64,000 nucleotides of DNA from an uncultured Lachnospiraceae bacterium (GTDB lineage Bacteria > Bacillota > Clostridia > Lachnospirales > Lachnospiraceae): contig CAJUJP010000018.1 in the NCBI GenBank assembly GCA_910586615.1, forward strand, positions 5,931-69,930, written 5' to 3'. Positions 53,446 through 61,476 of this stretch are shown one piece after another (position 1 is the first letter of the stretch; the number at the start of each line of letters is the position of its first letter). A model generated the notes under the pieces. The model did not search any database. It was not told the DNA's origin and worked only from the letters and a program-made list of their open reading frames with translations. A program made the translations under genes and the position numbers.

Positions 53446-53943
53446 TTATTGGATAAGAGTTTTGACCCACTCCACCAATGGGCTGTCCCCGTGGATATCT
53501 ATGTATCTCTTGAATAACGCCTTGCTTTCAGATTTTAAAATTCCCGATGTAATTTCCGGTAGACAAAAAGATGATGTAACGTGATAATCATTCCAGGATT
53601 TCACAGCCCATTTAGCCGCACCATCGGAAGGTGCGTCAAGTGAATAGTATACCTTGCCAACAAATGATGATATTGACGCACCCAAACACATCATACAAGG
53701 TTCTAAATTCGTGAACAATTCCATTTGCCTCTTTTCTTTTGCTCCAATTTTTTTCTGATCCAGTTCCATCAGAGCTTTTAACTCTGCGTGAACCAATAAT
53801 CTGTTATCTTCACTTTCAGATGTATAACTTTGAGCCACTATTGTATCATTGTGGAATATAATGCAGGCTATCGGTAATTCATTTTTCTCTAATGCCCGCT
53901 CTGCCAGATCAATTACGAGTTTCATTTTCTCATTTACAGTCAT
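53446..53943 (-). CDS. Cytidine/deoxycytidylate deaminase-family zinc protein
   Basis: This 165-residue protein has the zinc motif of the deaminase superfamily: HAELKAL (His and catalytic Glu) and EPCMMCLGA (two Cys). The layout is nearest to guanine deaminase/TadA-like members. The C-terminal 60 residues (YHVTSSFCLPEITSGIL) do not match TadA, so a free base or nucleotide substrate is more likely than tRNA. The start follows GTGAGGA. It lies 55 bases before hemZ's end on the same strand. Substrate unknown. Confidence 0.85.
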   Translation of the reverse strand: MTVNEKMKLVIDLAERALEKNELPIACIIFHNDTIVAQSYTSESEDNRLLVHAELKALMELDQKKIGAKEKRQMELFTNLEPCMMCLGASISSFVGKVYYSLDAPSDGAAKWAVKSWNDYHVTSSFCLPEITSGILKSESKALFKRYIDIHGDSPLVEWVKTLIQ

Positions 53944-53998
53944 AGTTTGTGATCCTCACTTTCGCCATTTGTCAAATCCCGGTTTTTCTATTTGTCAG

Positions 53999-55585
53999 TC
54001 AATCCTCAAGAAGCTTCCGTTTCCTCTCAATCATTACATCGATTCTGTCTATGAAAGAAGCCACATCCTTGACATTTTCGCATCTTTCGATCCGCCCGTC
54101 CGGATACACCCTTTTACTGATGGAGCCGGCTCCGCAGGCGACTATGGTCTGCACTTCCTCCATAATGAGAATATTATAGATTCCATACTTATCTTTCACG
54201 GAGTAGCCTACGTTCTCAAAATTACCGGACATGTTTTTCTGGCGGTACAGATAATAAGGCTCCATGCCCATAGCCCGCGCGCCGGACGCCGCGATCCGCA
54301 TGGTCTCTTCTGTATTGTTATAAGCTGTGACGCCGTTTTCCTCGATCCACTTATGGAGACCGGAAGCCCTTTTTACCGCAAGGGAATGCACCGTCAGGGA
54401 ATCCGGCGCCAGCGCCGCGATCGCTTCTATGGTCGCTTCCACATCTTCCTTCGTCTCCTCCGGAAGTCCTAATATGATATCCATATTGATGTTGTCAAAG
54501 CCCACTTTACGGGCAATCCGGAAAGCGCTGACCACCTGCGCTACCGTATGCTGCCTGCCGATCAGACGAAGCGTCTCATCCTTCATCGTCTGGGGATTGA
54601 CGGATATCCTGGTCACGCCATGTCTGTACAGCACCCGCAATTTATCTTCCGTGATACTGTCTGCCCGCCCGGCTTCCACCGTAAATTCCTGTACGGTACA
54701 AAAATCAAAGGTGCTTTTCAGTTTTGTGATCAGCCTGTCCAGTTCTTCCGCCGACAAAGAGCTTGGCGTGCCGCCGCCGATATAGACCGTATCCAGTATT
54801 TTTCCGCGCTGAATCTTTGCCACTGCCTCCATCTCCTGTTCCAACGCCGTCAGATACTCCGCCACTCTCTCTTTCCACAAGCTGATCGGATAAGATGTAA
54901 AAGAACAGTACAGACATGTGGTTGGGCAGAAAGGAATCCCGATATAGAGACTGTACCCTTCCTCATAATGGAGCCTGCCGAGAATCTCCCGCTCCCGCTT
55001 CGCAATATCGATTCCCAGTTCGATCTTTTCCTCGCTGACAAAATGCTTCTCTCTGAGGAACGCCGCCACATCCTGCTCACTCCCGCCGTTTTCCAGCATT
55101 GTCATGGCGATCTTCGTGGGACGGATGCCCGTCAGGTTTCCCCACGGAAGCGAAATGCCCGTCTCTTCCTGTAACGCGGTATAGAGAAAACGCTTGAATG
55201 CGTCTTTATATTCGGATGCGTCCACCTGATCGGTATTGCACCAGGTATATGTGTGAAAATCGTCTGCGGTATCATTCTCCGTCATTGATCCATCTGCACC
55301 GCTGTCGATCTCTGCTTCTTTCTGTGCCGCGACGCTGCCACAGCCTGAACTTCCCTTTATGCTGTCGGAAACATTTTCGGTGTTATGTAAACCTGACTGC
55401 ACTGTAAATTTTACTTCCTTGGCACCAAATTCCAGTTCCATCACCGGAATGATCTCACGTATCCTCCTGTCCTTCACCACGGATTCCGGCGTCAGGACTT
55501 TCAGTTCCCATGCGGGATAAAACGCTTTTACCAGCGCGTGAATGTCATATTCGTATTGTGCTTTATTACTCTTGAGAATCTTCAA
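53999..55585 (-). CDS. hemZ: HemZ-type radical SAM coproporphyrinogen III oxidase-like protein
   Basis: This radical SAM protein of about 528 residues has the cluster motif CPTTCLYCSF, GGGTPSSLS and the HemN-like DIILGLPEETKED and SVNPQTM motifs. HemZ proteins have an extra N-terminal domain of about 150 residues (QYEYDIHALVKAFYP), present here, with a variable Ser/Asp-rich loop inside. It may oxidise coproporphyrinogen or act as a heme chaperone, as the HemN family is mixed. I place the start at a TTG at 55585 after AAGG; a GTG at 55624 is the alternative. Confidence 0.88.
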   Translation of the reverse strand: MKILKSNKAQYEYDIHALVKAFYPAWELKVLTPESVVKDRRIREIIPVMELEFGAKEVKFTVQSGLHNTENVSDSIKGSSGCGSVAAQKEAEIDSGADGSMTENDTADDFHTYTWCNTDQVDASEYKDAFKRFLYTALQEETGISLPWGNLTGIRPTKIAMTMLENGGSEQDVAAFLREKHFVSEEKIELGIDIAKREREILGRLHYEEGYSLYIGIPFCPTTCLYCSFTSYPISLWKERVAEYLTALEQEMEAVAKIQRGKILDTVYIGGGTPSSLSAEELDRLITKLKSTFDFCTVQEFTVEAGRADSITEDKLRVLYRHGVTRISVNPQTMKDETLRLIGRQHTVAQVVSAFRIARKVGFDNINMDIILGLPEETKEDVEATIEAIAALAPDSLTVHSLAVKRASGLHKWIEENGVTAYNNTEETMRIAASGARAMGMEPYYLYRQKNMSGNFENVGYSVKDKYGIYNILIMEEVQTIVACGAGSISKRVYPDGRIERCENVKDVASFIDRIDVMIERKRKLLED

Positions 55586-55748
55586 AATGTTACCTTGCCT
55601 TTCTAAAACATTACGCTTTGCCACGATCCCGATTTTCTCTTTTCACCGTAATAAACAGTATAACACAGCCGGACACTCCGGGAAAACGTAGTGTGCAGTG
55701 TGTTCATGAAAAAATGCAATTTGTCTTAGACTTTTCCGGCACAATTCT

Positions 55749-55943
55749 TTAATTTGACAGCATTTTCACATACTCTGTCACCACATCGCTGGTCTTACTC
55801 AGAAAAATGCAGTCTTTTGCCAGCATCCCCCAGAAGAGCGGTGTGAAGACTGTCATGGATATCATTTTGTATAAAATTTCAAAACCCGCCATGGTCCGCC
55901 AGTTGACCCGGATCAAAGTCAGAACCTTTTTCATTTTTTTCAT
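55749..55943 (-). pseudogene. Truncated N-terminus of a GDPD-type membrane protein (probable)
   Basis: The 64-residue frame starts from a good GGAG site. The first 40 residues (VLTLIRVNWRTMAGFEILYK and a hydrophobic stretch to LFWGM) resemble the start of membrane-domain glycerophosphodiester phosphodiesterases of Firmicutes. After that the sequence turns into an unrelated tail and stops. A full protein would be about 600 residues. It is most likely a deletion remnant; a real small membrane protein is the alternative. Confidence 0.5.
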
Positions 55944-56060
55944 AAGTTAAAACTCCGTTCTGCTGCCTTTTCTTTCTGTTATATCCTTAAACTTCGACAC
56001 TTCCTGTACAATGCAGCGCCCTGTTCTACTGTCTCATCCCGTTTGGATAGATCCGTTTTG

Positions 56061-57392
56061 CTAATATTGATACCGCTTCCTGTATTTTACAAACATGGCC
56101 GCCGATAACACAAGCGCCATCAGCTCCGCCGCAGGCGTAGCCAGCCAGATTCCGTTCACACCCAGGAGTGCAGGAAGCACGAGCATGGTGATCAGCATAA
56201 AGACAAAGGATCTTGAAAAAGCCAGAACCGCCGAAACCACTCCGTTTGACAGCGCTGTGAACATTCCGCTGGCAAAAATATTAAAACCGATAAAAAACAG
56301 CGCTACAGTACAGATCCTGTTGCCGGTAACCGCCAGATCATACACCGGATTGTCCGGTCGTGCAAACACCGATACGAGCGGTCTGGTCAGCATAAAGGAC
56401 GCTGCTGCCGTCATCAGCGAGATGGCTGTGATTACTCTCAGACTGATCGAAATCAGTTTTTTTAGTTTCTCATGATTCTGCTCTCCGTAATAATAGCTGG
56501 TCATGGGCGCCACACCATAAGAATACCCTGTATACAAAGAACTTGCAAACATTAATACATACATGATAATAGTGACCGCGGCAATGCCGTCCTCACCAAC
56601 ATAGTGAAGCATAGTCCAGTTAAACATCATCGTAATGATTCCCGTAACAAGAGCCGTAGCCATCTCCGAACAGCCGTTGGCTGCGGCATTCATAAGAACC
56701 TTCAGGCGAAACGCCGGTTTCGTGAAATGCAGCAGGCTCTTTTTTCTGCTGAAAACAAACAGGCCGGCCACCGCCGTGACGGAATACCCCAATCCCGTTG
56801 CGATTGCCGCTCCGCTGATTCCCATATCAAAAACAGCGATAAACACATAATCAAGCACCATGTTCAACACGCCGCCCGACACGGAACATACAAGAGAAAG
56901 GGTGGCTTTCTCGCTGGCGATCATGTACAGGGTAAAGTTATTCATCAACAGGATCGGCACGGTAAACAGCAGATACCTGCTCAGGTATTCCACGCAGTAT
57001 CCCGCCACATCCGCTGACAGATTCATGCCCGCAAAGATCCGTTCCATGAGCAGATAACCCAGACCGCACATCACAACTCCGACAACCACATTTACCAGAA
57101 TCAGAAAGGTAAAGTCCTCCTTCGCCTCCTCCCTCTTCTGCTCCCCCATTTTCTTCATAATGACCGCACTGCCTCCTGTTGCCAGCATGGTGGAAATGGC
57201 TGTGACAAGCTGGATGACAGGCGCTGTCAGGTTGATTGCCGACAGTGCGTTCGTGCCGATCAGATTGGACACAAACAGACCGTCAACCATGGTGTAGAAA
57301 GACATGAATACACTCATGGCTATGGTCGGAACTGCGAATTTTAAGATGTTTTTCAATGTGACCGGTTTTAAATAGGCATTTTGATTTTCCAT
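56061..57392 (-). CDS. MATE-family efflux transporter, probably MerR-controlled
   Basis: This 443-residue protein has 12 membrane segments. The first half opens AVPTIAMSVFMSFYTMVDGL and the second half repeats the pattern (AAANGCSEMATALVTGIITM). It should export drugs or metabolites by cation antiport. The start at 57392 (MENQNAYLKPV) follows GGAGG. Its promoter has the 19-base spacer and dyad expected for a MerR-type activator. The likely regulator gene lies 4 kb to the right beyond an AT-rich island. The protein is related in layout to the MATE at 29.9 kb but clearly distinct. Confidence 0.92.
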   Translation of the reverse strand: MENQNAYLKPVTLKNILKFAVPTIAMSVFMSFYTMVDGLFVSNLIGTNALSAINLTAPVIQLVTAISTMLATGGSAVIMKKMGEQKREEAKEDFTFLILVNVVVGVVMCGLGYLLMERIFAGMNLSADVAGYCVEYLSRYLLFTVPILLMNNFTLYMIASEKATLSLVCSVSGGVLNMVLDYVFIAVFDMGISGAAIATGLGYSVTAVAGLFVFSRKKSLLHFTKPAFRLKVLMNAAANGCSEMATALVTGIITMMFNWTMLHYVGEDGIAAVTIIMYVLMFASSLYTGYSYGVAPMTSYYYGEQNHEKLKKLISISLRVITAISLMTAAASFMLTRPLVSVFARPDNPVYDLAVTGNRICTVALFFIGFNIFASGMFTALSNGVVSAVLAFSRSFVFMLITMLVLPALLGVNGIWLATPAAELMALVLSAAMFVKYRKRYQY

Positions 57393-57484
57393 ATGATTTC
57401 CTCCCTGTCGGAGCAGCCGCTGCGGTCTTCCCCACTGTCTGTATACTTTTTTCAGGCAGTGCATAATGCGCTGTGCTGATAGAA

Positions 57485-57517
57485 ATATCATAAACCGTAC
57501 AGTAACTGTACGGTCAA
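57485..57517 (-). promoter_or_regulatory. MerR-type promoter of the MATE gene (left copy of a 30-bp repeat)
   Basis: On the minus strand, TTGACC (57512-57517) and TATGAT (57487-57492) are 19 bases apart. The spacer is a perfect dyad, ACCGTACAG and CTGTACGGT around a 3-base centre. The long spacer that needs DNA untwisting is the hallmark of MerR-activated promoters. The segment 57485-57514 recurs at 61434-61463 with 26 of 30 bases identical, in the same orientation. Confidence 0.8.
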
Positions 57518-57762
57518 TACCTAAAAAAAGTTAAACATTTTTACCATGTCATATGCGGTAGCATTTGGTGAAGCAGAACAAACATTCTATCCTTTAAGAA
57601 AAGCATTCTGAGTTAAATTCTTTGCCATATTTTTTGTCCTTCCGTTTCCATACAAAAATATCGCCCTGCATGCATACAAGACGATATCTTCAAAATGAAC
57701 AGGCGCATGATATTTATTTTCTCTCTACCATGCACCTAAAGTTACTATTACTATAAAATTTT
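57518..57762. other. AT-rich left edge of the island
   Basis: No intact gene. A 13-codon frame (57587-57628, minus strand, MAKNLTQNAFLKG) has a good GGAAGGA ribosome site but ends at once, and could be the start of a deleted gene. A hairpin with ATATCG/CGATAT arms lies at about 57658-57694. Confidence 0.4.
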
Positions 57763-57978
57763 CTATGCCTTAATATATTTTTGGTTCTTGCTGTTCGGCT
57801 TATTTGGAAATGTCATCTTAATCTTTCCTGCTTCCAACAGTGGTTTTAATATCATTTTGCGAAAGTGTTCCCGGCTTGTTATTCCGATAAATTCCTGCAT
57901 TTCCTGACGTGTTCTTGCTTCTGAACAAAATTCTATCAGATTATTAATACGTTCATCTTGCGCTCTATCTTGCACTGT
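57763..57978 (-). pseudogene. Remnant: C-terminal winged-helix tail of a Fic-type or ATP-binding protein
   Basis: The frame reads DERINNLIEFCSEARTRQEM and continues FIGITSREHFRKMILKPLLE to a natural-looking end (KPNSKNQKYIKA). This resembles the C-terminal winged-helix tail found on bacterial Fic proteins and AlbA-type ATP-binding regulators. The body of the protein is missing. The frame continues upstream to an ATG at 58101, but there it overlaps the toxin fragment and does not look coding. Confidence 0.6.
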
Positions 57979-57991
57979 GCAAGTATGCAAG

Positions 57992-58225
57992 TTAAAATTC
58001 ACATTCCAGTTCTGCATCTCCTGTTGAAAATACCAAATATGTAACCGATTGCTGTTTTTTGGCAAATTCAACAGACTGTTTCTTAATAAATCTTTCAACA
58101 TCCGGATTTATCTCACATGAAAACTCGGAAAGAACCTGAAGCAGTGTGTCCTCTTCGAGCCCATGACTTCCGTAATCCAAATATTCACGAATGTTGAAAA
58201 CTGTATATTTACTTGTTTCCTGCAT
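57992..58225 (-). pseudogene. Truncated GNAT-type toxin (N-terminal 70 residues)
   Basis: The frame starts MQETSKYTVFNIREYLDYGS and includes FSCEINPDVERFIKKQSVEF and VTYLVF. This matches the N-terminus of small GNAT acetyltransferases that act as toxins in Firmicute toxin-antitoxin pairs. It breaks off at about 58000, before the acetyl-CoA-binding motif, and runs into the Fic/HTH remnant. Its start overlaps the end of the upstream antitoxin-like gene by 17 bases. No activity is expected. Confidence 0.65.
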
Positions 58226-58403
58226 TCGCTTTCTTCCGTTTCTCCATAAATTTTGCTATATCTTTCGGGTCAGTTAAAAAAGTCGCACTGACATTGATAG
58301 GAGGTGTAGGATTATTAGCAGACGCTTCAATCGCATCGGCAAACCTCTCCACCTGCTTCTGTCCTGATATAACAAAATTCTTTGTAATACTTGAAGCTGC
58401 CAT
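58209..58403 (-). CDS. Antitoxin-like small protein of a decayed GNAT toxin-antitoxin pair
   Basis: This 64-residue protein (MAASSITKNFVISGQKQVER...) has a predicted ribbon-helix-like start, KNFVISGQKQVERFADAI, and a Lys-rich end. A strong AAAGGAGG site marks the ATG at 58403; the frame to 58448 is too long. It overlaps the toxin start, the usual arrangement for co-translated antitoxins. Since the toxin is truncated, it may be a freed antitoxin. The assignment rests on the neighbour. Confidence 0.65.
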   Translation of the reverse strand: MAASSITKNFVISGQKQVERFADAIEASANNPTPPINVSATFLTDPKDIAKFMEKRKKANAGNK

Positions 58404-58561
58404 AAGAAACACCTCCTTTATCAGTATGGCGCTTTTTACGCTTCGCATACTTTTGTACTTAATTGTTCGGTTTTACAATCGCTTTTGCAACAAAATCTTT
58501 GTGAATATTTTGTGCCAAGCAACTTGATTAGTACCAAAATATCTCCCCAAATAAAACCTCA

Positions 58562-59767
58562 TTAAATATGCAGTTCTTTATCATCCAATATAATTTTTAC
58601 ATCATATTTTGTATACCAGTCAGGATTCTCGGTATGCACTGGTATTATGTACTTCGGTCTTGCAACCTCTACCAATGCATTGATTGCATTAACATCTGCG
58701 TGTCCACTTGTATGTAAAATATGTATCTTTACTCCTATGTTTTCCATAAAAGCAATAAACTCTTGCATATCCTCTCTTTCCAGATATCCCTTCCACATAC
58801 CGTAAAATAAAACTCCATCATTAAATGGACAAATTTCATTCAACTTCTTTAAATAATTCTTCATTGAAGGACGAATGCACATGAGAAACTTCTCTTTTGC
58901 TATTGCGGCTTTACCAATCTTCGAATCTGGATATCGTTGTATTAATTCATATTGCCGGTCTCCACCTGTCATGAATACACGGATTCCATTTTCTTTTTCC
59001 GGTACCGGAACATTGCCATCAATTGCACTCATTATGCCGGCAGTATATAAATCCTCCAGAAATATACGATTAGCAGCACGTGAAGCATTATATCCGGTGA
59101 TAATTCTCTCAACATTCATTGCTGATGTCATTAAAAATGCAGGACCAGAATATCTATTGAGCACATCTTCAGCTATATCCTCAAGCAGCTCCTCTTGAAT
59201 ATTTTCCATATACGTCTCTCTTGTAAGAGTTGTTCCTTCAATAACCAGTACATCTACCATAGAAATTCTTTTAAGTAAGTTGGCAAATTCCATTCTTCCA
59301 TTTGAACGAAAATCTCCGGAATACAAGATCTTCTTATCATCCGCTTCAATCAAAAACATGAAAGAATCATAGGCACTATGGTCACACATAATAGGTGTAA
59401 CACTCAGTTCACCAATCTGCAATTCTTGTCCATCTTCAAAGCATCTATAATAATATTCGATATTCTTACCTCTATATTCAGATGCCGCTTTCACAATGTT
59501 GGCAGCCTGCCTCCCCATATATATTGGAATTTCCTCTAAAACATATGGCAATAAGCCTACATGATCTCCGTGATAATGCGATACAAATACTGCATCATAC
59601 AATGCCTCTCCGCAAAACAAGCCATCTATCTGCGGAACTTCTATCTCATCCTCATCAGATTCATCAAGATTTACACCGGCATCAAAAATAACTTTCGTAT
59701 TATCCGTAGATATTTCAATAATAGAACCACCTATTTGATTTTGACCCCTATGTATTTGAATTTTCAT
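58562..59767 (-). CDS. RNase J-like metallo-beta-lactamase/beta-CASP protein of a three-gene island operon
   Basis: This 401-residue protein has a metallo-beta-lactamase core with SHYHGDHVG (His64, His66, Asp68, His69), His130 in MCDHSAYDS and Asp152 in SGDFRS. A beta-CASP insertion follows (VLVIEGTTLTRETY, FLMTSAMNVERI), and the closing motifs are HTSGHAD and IIPVHTE (His356, His378). All metal ligands are in place. The order matches RNase J-type nucleases, but it is shorter and lacks the RNase J C-terminal domain, so it may cut RNA or DNA, or another phosphoester. It begins 1 base after the membrane-protein stop and is thus translationally coupled. Confidence 0.85.
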   Translation of the reverse strand: MKIQIHRGQNQIGGSIIEISTDNTKVIFDAGVNLDESDEDEIEVPQIDGLFCGEALYDAVFVSHYHGDHVGLLPYVLEEIPIYMGRQAANIVKAASEYRGKNIEYYYRCFEDGQELQIGELSVTPIMCDHSAYDSFMFLIEADDKKILYSGDFRSNGRMEFANLLKRISMVDVLVIEGTTLTRETYMENIQEELLEDIAEDVLNRYSGPAFLMTSAMNVERIITGYNASRAANRIFLEDLYTAGIMSAIDGNVPVPEKENGIRVFMTGGDRQYELIQRYPDSKIGKAAIAKEKFLMCIRPSMKNYLKKLNEICPFNDGVLFYGMWKGYLEREDMQEFIAFMENIGVKIHILHTSGHADVNAINALVEVARPKYIIPVHTENPDWYTKYDVKIILDDKELHI

Positions 59768-59768
59768 G

Positions 59769-60470
59769 CTACATCACAACCTTTACCAAGGACACTATAT
59801 AATCAATTAACTCAATAAATCTCTGTATTTCCTTATCCGTACCAATACTCTTTATGGAAACTGTAAAAGATAAGGATTTCCCAATTTGAACCGCCTCAAA
59901 TTCATTAGCATATCGAGCATTGATTGAAGAAATAATATCCTGAAGTATTTCTTCAATTCTTTCTTTTTTAGAAAAATGAGATTGCTTCATGGTAATCCTG
60001 ATTTTAAAGTTGCTACTTGCCATGGTTTTATAACCGGGCATATCAATAAACTTACCTGTTTTTTTACTTTCATAGCGTGCATACTCACTCCACATAGAAG
60101 ATTCTGGTGTTAGGTTTGATAATTTCATGTAATCTTCTGGTTTTTGCAGCAATACAAACCCTTGTGCATACTCGCCACTCTGTTCTGCCACATATCCCTC
60201 AGCCTTAAAAATCAAGGGAGAATTTTTCTTTCCCCATTCCTCAACCTCATTTTCCAACGTTTCAAGTAAATTCTTAGGTTTACGTGGCAATTGCTTTATA
60301 AATGTAATCAGCAGCACAGCAACTATCAGTGTTCCTGATACATCCTTAATAGCTGCAAAAACAGTTGCTGCTGAAATACCATTTGCTATCGCTTCTGCTA
60401 TCGCAGCAACAATAGCAATAATCCCGAAAATTCCTCCCCAAAACTTTTCTTGAAATTCCATCTTATCCAT
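59769..60470 (-). CDS. Two-helix membrane protein with cytoplasmic domain, middle gene of the island operon
   Basis: This 233-residue protein has two predicted membrane segments (about 12-30, GGIFGIIAIVAAIAEAIA, and 45-58, GTLIVAVLLITFI) joined by a short loop, then a basic anchor (KQLPRKPKN). A soluble region of about 170 residues follows, including FKIRITMKQSHFSKKERIEE. No known domain was recognised. The start at 60470 follows GGAGG at 8 bases and overlaps the upstream stop by 8 bases. Paired N-terminal helices next to a nuclease-like partner recall membrane effectors or sensors of defence systems, but that is inference. Confidence 0.75.
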   Translation of the reverse strand: MDKMEFQEKFWGGIFGIIAIVAAIAEAIANGISAATVFAAIKDVSGTLIVAVLLITFIKQLPRKPKNLLETLENEVEEWGKKNSPLIFKAEGYVAEQSGEYAQGFVLLQKPEDYMKLSNLTPESSMWSEYARYESKKTGKFIDMPGYKTMASSNFKIRITMKQSHFSKKERIEEILQDIISSINARYANEFEAVQIGKSLSFTVSIKSIGTDKEIQRFIELIDYIVSLVKVVM

Positions 60471-61158
60471 TTTCATTTTCCTCCAATACATTATATTTAT
60501 CATCAATCTTTTCTAAGTAAAATGCCTTACTATTCAACATCTTCATAAGCATTTTTAGTTTTGGTCTTTCTTCCTGCATTTCCTGCCACTGAAATCCACC
60601 TTTAAAAACTAATGGACATGATAGCAGCTTAGCATCTTCAGAAAGTTCAAAATCTTTTATTAAGCGCCTGCCATGCACTGTCTTCATGTATGTGTACCCT
60701 TCAAGAACACAACGCAACATCGTTTCATCACTATCTGGCTCTTTCAATTCTAAAATGCGCACACTCATCCCATCATATGTAAGAATGTCTATTTTACCTG
60801 CCTTATCACGCCTTCGATTCTTAAGTGGAGTTTGATAATCAATTACTTGCCCTAGACTAGCCAGAAATCCTTGTCGAAAGATTTCCATTGCAATGAGTTC
60901 TTCTTCCCTGTTGGAATTTGTGCTTTTGGGAATTCCATCATGCGACTCTATCTTATATGTCGACTCTCTTGTTATCATTGGTATTAACTCAAAACGTTCA
61001 ATATTTTCTATACACCATTCTGCAACGACTTCACTATACAGTTCTTCTGTATCTTTTGTTTTGCCACGATAATTTATAAAATCCTGCTTATAAAATAAAT
61101 TTATTTCACGACTTGCAGATTCTATCCTTTCCAATAATTCTGCTTTTGTGTATCCCAT
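60463..61158 (-). CDS. PD-(D/E)xK nuclease-like protein, first gene of the island operon
   Basis: This 231-residue protein has a restriction-endonuclease-like core: helix EEELIAMEIFRQGF (Glu87), strand GKIDILTYDG (Asp124), strand RILELKEP (Glu137, Lys139) and helix RCVLEGYTYMKT. The Asp...Glu-x-Lys spacing fits the PD-(D/E)xK superfamily. The N-terminal helical half is unrecognised. The ATG follows GGAG. It is the promoter-proximal gene; a MerR-type promoter copy lies 280 bases upstream and points toward it. Nuclease activity is inferred; inactive members used as sensors also exist. Confidence 0.7.
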   Translation of the reverse strand: MGYTKAELLERIESASREINLFYKQDFINYRGKTKDTEELYSEVVAEWCIENIERFELIPMITRESTYKIESHDGIPKSTNSNREEELIAMEIFRQGFLASLGQVIDYQTPLKNRRRDKAGKIDILTYDGMSVRILELKEPDSDETMLRCVLEGYTYMKTVHGRRLIKDFELSEDAKLLSCPLVFKGGFQWQEMQEERPKLKMLMKMLNSKAFYLEKIDDKYNVLEENENG

Positions 61159-61411
61159 CGAAACTTCTCCAAAATTCTATTTTCTTTATATTTTATCATA
61201 TCCATATCAGATATTGTATCGACATCTTATAAAAATAATAGACCCCATCATCACCACACATCCAAACTATCAACCGCATCATACTGTGGATATATTTGTC
61301 TGTGGTGCTGTAATAATCCCAAATCTGCTGTTCCTGCTTTTTACCTCTGTCTGCCACGTTTCCAGTACCATGGACAGACATTCATAATTCCTTATTATCC
61401 TGCACCTTTCC
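61159..61411. other. AT-rich right edge of the island
   Basis: No convincing gene. A 61-codon leftward frame (61196-61381) lacks a ribosome site and recognisable content and was not called. The base composition shifts from AT-rich to the normal level near 61400. Confidence 0.4.
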
Positions 61412-61466
61412 TTGCATTTGCATACCATATGGGATATTATAAACCATACAGTATCTGTACGATAAA
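61412..61466. promoter_or_regulatory. merR promoter overlapping the right copy of the MerR operator
   Basis: Rightward, TTGCAT (61412-61417) and TATTAT (61435-61440) are 17 bases apart and would express merR, with the dyad (ACCATACAG / CTGTACGAT, 61443-61463) just downstream. Leftward, TTTATC (61461-61466) and TATAAT (61436-61441) are 19 bases apart, a MerR-type promoter pointing into the island operon. Confidence 0.65.
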
Positions 61467-61476
61467 GGAGCTTCTC

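Larger units (their letters stand above)
57515..61433. mobile_element. Putative AT-rich genomic island between the MATE gene and merR
   Basis: This stretch of about 3.9 kb separates the MATE gene from its probable MerR regulator. It is visibly more AT-rich than both flanks and uses different codons. It is bordered by direct 30-bp copies of the MerR operator. It holds a decayed toxin-antitoxin locus and an intact three-gene operon, all leftward. No integrase or transposase is present, so the mechanism of entry is unknown. Confidence 0.45.

Noticed and set aside
61196..61381. 61-residue leftward open frame at the right edge of the island
   Set aside because: No ribosome site, no recognisable pattern and a composition consistent with chance.
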